A program made the translations under genes and the position numbers. A stretch of DNA of 6,563 nt from Rhodanobacteraceae bacterium (GTDB lineage: Bacteria; Pseudomonadota; Gammaproteobacteria; Xanthomonadales; SZUA-5), in the NCBI GenBank assembly GCA_003233535.1, contig QIMA01000176.1, forward strand, positions 1 through 6,563, given 5' to 3'. This document shows, piece after piece, positions 6,017 through 6,563 of the stretch. The notes below the pieces were generated by a model, which saw only the letters and a list, made by a program, of their open reading frames with translations, was not told the DNA's origin and did no database searches. Each line of letters begins with the position of its first letter. Positions within the stretch are counted from its first letter, which is position 1.

Positions 6017-6184
6017 CTAGCCCGGATGTTTCATAAACTTCACACGCCATCGCTAAGCCATTGATCTCCCAGCGGTTTTTCCTCAGTCGGGTGTATGAAC
6101 CACTGCACCGCTCCTGCGGAAAAATCACTGGCCTACCAATGTCCTGCGCGATCATCGCGCGAGTTCATGAAACATCCGGGCTAG
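6017..6184 (+). mobile_element. MITE-like 168-bp repeat, copy C
   Basis: CTAG bounds both ends (6017-6020 and 6181-6184), with the same length and orientation as copy A. It is the most diverged of the complete copies in the left half. The apex block (CTCAGTCGGGTGTATGAACC) is unchanged and the last 45 bases differ from copies A and B at one position. The stem changed in step: TTTTTCC here faces GGAAAAA, where copy B has TTTTTTC facing GAAAAAA. It lies upstream of the beta-lactamase-like gene, and no gene ends at either of its CTAGs. Confidence 0.85.
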
Positions 6185-6322
6185 AGGGTATCGCGAATCA
6201 GGCTCACAGGGATGAATGGAGCAGCGGCTCAATGTACCGAATAATCAAAAGCGCGTTACGGCAGGTTCACGCGATCCATGGTCGATGAGGTGTTTGGCGG
6301 ACCTTCGCCGTTTGCTCCTTGA
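6185..6322. other. Gene-free stretch between repeat copy C and the REPIN
   Basis: No supportable gene is visible on either strand. A plus-strand ORF across 6061-6288 begins inside the repeat and looks like a chance reading. The minus strand into the CTAG at 6181 reads VSLIRDTL then stop, but the frame is closed 15 codons upstream, so it is at best a decayed gene end. Confidence 0.4.
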
Positions 6323-6410
6323 TAGGAGCGAGCTTGCTCGCGATGCGGCGCCCAGGCGCCGCCTTGAAGTTCCCCGTTAGAGCAGAAAATCGCGAGCAAG
6401 CTCGTTCCTA
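6323..6410. repeat. REPIN: two inverted Pseudomonas-type REP sequences
   Basis: TAGGAGCGAGCTTGCTCGCG (6323-6342, followed by AT) is repeated in inverted orientation at 6389-6410, with 21 of 22 positions matching. Each unit contains the imperfect palindrome CGAGCTTGCTCG. Between them lies a perfect 8-bp hairpin, GCGGCGCC/GGCGCCGC, around CA (6345-6362). This REP core is well known from Pseudomonas, where such doublets are mobilised by RAYT (TnpA-REP) transposases. It is unrelated in sequence to the 168-bp repeats. Confidence 0.88.
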
Positions 6411-6468
6411 CACAGAGCATGGCGCCACCGAAGGGACCGCCCTGACGAGGCTCCGGTGTACCGGGTTT

Positions 6469-6563
6469 TTAACCCGGATGTTTCATAAACTTCACGCGCC
6501 CTCGCTAGGCCCTTGATCGCCCAGCGACAATTCTCAGTCGGGTGTATGAACCACTACACCGCT
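6469..6563 (+). mobile_element. MITE-like repeat, copy D, cut by the window end
   Basis: The sequence matches the left 95 bases of copies A and C, through the apex block and CACTACACCGCT. The remaining 73 or so bases are outside the window. The boundary tetranucleotide is TTAA rather than CTAG. The hairpin arm reads GCGACAATTCTC where copy A reads GCGACTTTTTCTC. Just before it, CCGGGTT (6461-6467) is complementary to AACCCGG at the element's start (6471-6477), giving a compact hairpin across the junction. Confidence 0.82.

Noticed and set aside
6181..6228. A fourth gene ending in the repeat's CTAG (minus strand, ...VSLIRDTL stop)
   Set aside because: The phase fits, but an in-frame TGA lies 15 codons upstream (6229-6231) and no coding frame continues, so no gene can be supported.
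6061..6288. A 75-codon plus-strand ORF
   Set aside because: More than half of it lies in repeat copy C, with no ribosome site or protein-like features.

Overview
The window is a stretch of gammaproteobacterial chromosome with moderately high GC. The taxon is inferred from the gene styles (a beta-propeller/Y_Y_Y GGDEF receptor, an OmpR/PhoB-type two-component pair and a class D beta-lactamase-like protein) and from a Pseudomonas-type REP doublet. The genus cannot be fixed from the sequence.

Layout. (1) Positions 1-1668 (+) hold the 3' part of a membrane receptor fused to a diguanylate cyclase. (2) Positions 1718-2179 (+) hold a small four-helix membrane protein of unknown function, possibly co-transcribed with it. 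(3) On the minus strand a two-component operon runs right to left, with an OmpR-family response regulator (3636-4319) overlapping a sensor histidine kinase (2357-3673). (4) Positions 4831-5901 (-) encode an exported class D beta-lactamase-like protein. Its SxxK motif reads STFY, so the catalytic lysine is missing, and it carries a long Pro/Ala-rich tail. (5) Positions 6185-6563 hold no supportable gene, but contain a REPIN and the start of another repeat.

The most striking feature is a non-coding repeat family of constant length. Three complete 168-bp copies (2193-2360, 4667-4834, 6017-6184), one copy cut by the window edge (6469-6563) and one 28-nt terminal remnant (1665-1692) are present. 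Each full copy has inverted termini beginning CTAGCCCGGA, contains a large internal hairpin and encodes nothing, so it looks like a MITE. The terminal CTAG supplies the amber stop codon of three different genes (diguanylate cyclase, histidine kinase, beta-lactamase-like protein), always in the same phase. This suggests an element that inserts at CTAG/YTAR sites and is tolerated at TAG stop codons, where it leaves the protein intact and may act as a 3'-end structure.

How the genes work together: the receptor cyclase would make c-di-GMP in response to a periplasmic signal. The kinase and regulator form a self-contained signalling pair. The beta-lactamase-like protein is probably periplasmic, and from its active site it may be a non-hydrolytic binder. 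A link between the two-component system and this protein is only a proximity argument. An intrinsic terminator at 4469-4522 (-) separates the two minus-strand units. It either ends the beta-lactamase-like transcript or belongs to an unannotated small RNA. No promoter could be called with confidence.
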